Below are positions 59,952-64,000 of a DNA stretch of 64,000 nt, piece after piece. The stretch is taken from the NCBI RefSeq assembly GCF_001577305.1, contig NZ_CP014518.1, positions 2,170,001 to 2,234,000 of the forward strand, written 5' to 3'. The notes beneath the pieces are model-generated. The model searched no databases. It saw only the letters and a program-made list of their open reading frames with translations, and was not told where the DNA came from. Numbering within the stretch: the stretch's first letter is position 1; each line of letters opens with the position of its first letter. This DNA comes from Sinomonas atrocyanea. GTDB taxonomy: Bacteria; Actinomycetota; Actinomycetes; Actinomycetales; Micrococcaceae. A program made the translations under genes and the position numbers.

Positions 59952-60087
59952 ACCGGTCCAGATCCCGGCCTGTGGAGTCTGTCACAGAAGGCCCGCGTCC
60001 CCGTACCGGTCTAGCTATGATGGCGGGGCAGGCTCAACGAGGAGGCTGCCGGGGCCCGGCCCTGATACCAGAGAAGGCATTCAGCGC

Positions 60088-60264
60088 ATGACTTTCGACT
60101 CTCACTCCGTGACCCTCAAGATCTGGGACCCCTCGACCGTCGACCACACGCTCGAGGAGGCCATCTCGCACGTGTCCACACTCGCCGGCGCGCACCGCGA
60201 CCACGTCAAGGTCAGCCGCAGCGGCCCGGACGTCTTCACCGTCCACGTCGGGGACCTCGCCTGA
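60088..60264 (+). CDS. Small protein of 58 residues, function unknown
   Basis: ATG 60088 to TGA 60264 codes MTFDSHSVTLKIWDPSTVDH and continues with a helix (TLEEAISHVSTLAGAHRDHV) and a beta strand (DVFTVHVGDLA), which looks like a compact folded protein. Codon usage is typical (third positions mostly G/C). GAGAAGG lies about 10 nt before the ATG. A -10 box TATGAT (60013-60018) is about 65 bp upstream. A strong hairpin terminator follows 25 nt after the stop, so it forms a monocistronic unit. I do not recognise a family. Confidence 0.72.
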   Translation: MTFDSHSVTLKIWDPSTVDHTLEEAISHVSTLAGAHRDHVKVSRSGPDVFTVHVGDLA

Positions 60265-60289
60265 GGGCAGCCTCCCGAAGGACGTGACC

Positions 60290-60322
60290 GGGCGCCGTGC
60301 CAGCAACGCTGGAACGGCGCCC
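60290..60322 (+). terminator. Hairpin terminator after the 58-residue protein gene
   Basis: GGGCGCCGT (60290-60298) pairs with ACGGCGCCC (60314-60322), with a nested CCAGC-AAC-GCTGG stem, followed by TTCCTCTGTTCC. Confidence 0.8.
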
Positions 60323-60384
60323 TTCCTCTGTTCCGGGGCCAACGGCACTTCTGCTGCCGGCCCGCCCGGGGCGACGGTGGAGGC

Positions 60385-61440
60385 ATGACGGAATCCGGCC
60401 CAGGCCGCGACCGCGGCGCACGACGGCGCCGGATCCGCTCGCGCCTGCTGCTCGCCGCCGCGGCACTCCTCGTGGTGATCGGCGCGGGCACCGCCTGGCT
60501 CGTCCTCGTCCGCCCGCCGGCACCCGGCCCCGCCGCGCCGGTGACGGCCTCCGCGGGCCCGACGGCCGGCCCCAGCCCGACCGCAGCGGCATCGTTGCCC
60601 GATCTGGGCTCCGGCCCGATGAACATCCTCCTGCTCGGCAGCGACATCCGGGGCAGCGCTCGGGACGCCCTCGCCCGCCAGGCCGCCTCGGGGGGTGCCG
60701 TGGACCAGCGGGCCGACATGATGATGCTCCTGCACGTCCAGGCCGACCACCGCCGGGTGTTCGGGATCTCGATCATGCGCGACACCTGGGTGACGATCCC
60801 GGGGCACGGAGAGTCGAAGATCAACGCGAGCCTTGCCCTCGGCGGCCCGCAGCTCGCGGCGGCCACCGTCGGCTCGATCCTCTCGGTCCACATCGACCAC
60901 TGGATCCTGCTGGACTTCGACGGCTTCAAGGCAATCACGGACGCCCTCGGGGGAGTCGACGTGAACGTGCCCGTCGCGTTCACCGCGACGTTCGACACCC
61001 ACCACCGCTTCGTCCGCGGCACCAACCACCTCGACGGCCAGGCTGCCCTCGAATTCGTGCGCGAACGCTACGCCTTCCCCGACGGCGACTACCAGCGGGT
61101 CCGCGACCAGCAGGCCTTCGTCCGATCCGTGATCGCCCAGATCCTCGCCCAGGGGCGGGTGGGGGATCCGGCCGGCACCCTCGCCCTGATCGGGGCGGCC
61201 GCCCCGCACCTGGTCACCGACGAGGGCCTCGGTGCCAAGGGGCTCGCCGTGCTCGCCTACGGACTGCGGCGCGTGGACCCGTCGTCGGACGTCTTCTTCA
61301 CCCTGCCGACGTCCGGCACGGGCACCTCGCCGGACGGCCAGTCGATCGTGATCGCGGACCGTGCGGGGATCGCCTCGGTGGCGTCGGCGCTCGGCAGCGA
61401 CAGCCTCGGCCAGTACGCCGCACTGCACCGCCTCTCCTAG
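60385..61440 (+). CDS. LytR-CpsA-Psr (LCP) family cell-wall polymer transferase
   Basis: Membrane-anchored enzyme of 351 residues that moves glycopolymers from polyprenyl phosphate to peptidoglycan. An Arg-rich start and one helix (about 20-43) precede an Ala/Pro/Thr linker. The LCP domain follows (about 78-320): LLLGSDIRGS with the first catalytic Asp/Arg, QRADMMMLLHVQADHR, ISIMRDTWV, GESKINASLALGG, DFDGFKAITDALGGVDV, LDGQAALEFVRERY and DYQRVRDQQAFVRSV. It could attach the polymer made at 15.6-18 kb or any teichoic-type polymer; no synthesis genes are adjacent. Confidence 0.92.
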   Translation: MTESGPGRDRGARRRRIRSRLLLAAAALLVVIGAGTAWLVLVRPPAPGPAAPVTASAGPTAGPSPTAAASLPDLGSGPMNILLLGSDIRGSARDALARQAASGGAVDQRADMMMLLHVQADHRRVFGISIMRDTWVTIPGHGESKINASLALGGPQLAAATVGSILSVHIDHWILLDFDGFKAITDALGGVDVNVPVAFTATFDTHHRFVRGTNHLDGQAALEFVRERYAFPDGDYQRVRDQQAFVRSVIAQILAQGRVGDPAGTLALIGAAAPHLVTDEGLGAKGLAVLAYGLRRVDPSSDVFFTLPTSGTGTSPDGQSIVIADRAGIASVASALGSDSLGQYAALHRLS

Positions 61441-61475
61441 GCGGATCCCGATCGGCCCCTGCCTACACTGGGCCC

Positions 61476-63818
<2,343 letters not shown>

Positions 63819-63846
63819 GGGCCAAGGGCGAGCGGGAGATCAGGCG

Positions 63847-64000
63847 CTAGGCCGTCGCGTACCGTCCCGAGCGCTCTGCCCGGGCGCGCGCCTTCGCCGC
63901 TTCCTCTTCGCGGTTCTTCGGCGGCGTCGTCGCCACCAGATCGTCGAGCAGGTGCGCAGTGATGTGGGCGATCTCAGCGACGGCGTGGTCGAACGCGTCC
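63847..64000 (-). CDS. DUF2277 family protein, C-terminal part (runs off the right edge)
   Basis: The last 51 residues are visible on the minus strand, beginning AFDHAVAEIAHITAHLLDDL and continuing with ATTPPKNREEEAAKARARAE to the end GRYATA. The TTPPKxREEEAAKARARA pattern is typical of DUF2277, a small actinobacterial family of unknown function (about 85-90 residues). It converges with the UvrA-like gene with 28 bp between the stops. Confidence 0.75.
   Translation of the reverse strand, partial: DAFDHAVAEIAHITAHLLDDLVATTPPKNREEEAAKARARAERSGRYATA

Overview
The window is high-GC actinobacterial DNA, and the gene content points to Micrococcaceae (Arthrobacter/Sinomonas-like). The evidence is a complete Pup-proteasome locus with a naturally fused PafB-PafC, the mycothiol ligase MshC, the RNA-polymerase-binding protein RbpA, DUF5703 and DUF2277 proteins, many GTG starts, and many genes whose start codon lies 6-7 nt after a TAnnnT -10 box. 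It is mostly ordinary chromosome. No transposase, integrase, phage module or CRISPR array was seen.

Layout. 1-2.4 kb: divergent glgC (cut by the left edge) and glgA for glycogen metabolism, then a small heat-shock protein. 2.4-9 kb: a fatty-acid module consisting of a TetR regulator with an acyl-CoA oxidase-like dehydrogenase on the minus strand, divergent from thiolase, FabG4-like reductase and MaoC hydratase. A palindrome between them carries both -10 boxes. 9-11.2 kb: a DUF222/HNH protein with a LexA-type box over its start codon, then two identical tRNA-Leu(GAG) genes, each with its own terminator. 11.3-13.9 kb: an M20 peptidase and an odd acyl-CoA dehydrogenase homologue. 13.9-21.1 kb: a putative surface amino-sugar polysaccharide locus with an XRE/TPR regulator, a NodB deacetylase fused to a family-2 synthase, a membrane-anchored GH18 hydrolase, a SARP/BTAD regulator and a lipoprotein.

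21.1-28 kb: small conserved proteins, uppP, mshC, a PAC2 protein, a HAD phosphatase coupled to a site-2 protease, and trmI. 28-42.8 kb: arc, dop, pup, prcB, prcA, pafA, two FKBP isomerases (the second frameshifted), pafBC, a small membrane protein, tatA, tatC and a HelY-type helicase. Dop deamidates Pup, PafA ligates it, Arc and PrcBA degrade the conjugates, and PafBC controls the DNA-damage response. 42.8-47.9 kb: an amidohydrolase, a strongly structured intergenic RNA candidate behind a near-consensus promoter, a polyprenol-phosphate mannosyltransferase, rbpA, and an NfeD/SPFH pair. 47.9-55.5 kb: a MocR regulator divergent from a YczE-like membrane protein, an RlmA-type methyltransferase divergent from an S9 peptidase, peptide deformylase, a lipoprotein and a frameshifted LysR gene. 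55.5-64 kb: a Tat-exported arylsulfotransferase-like protein, an EamA transporter, a PHP phosphoesterase, an SDR, a 58-residue protein, an LCP protein, a DrrC-like UvrA and the end of a DUF2277 gene.

Most worth a second look: the structured RNA candidate near 44.56-44.72 kb, the NodB-synthase/GH18 locus with its repeats and palindromes, the SOS box on the HNH gene, the 117-bp tRNA-terminator duplication, and two apparent one-base deletions in G runs.
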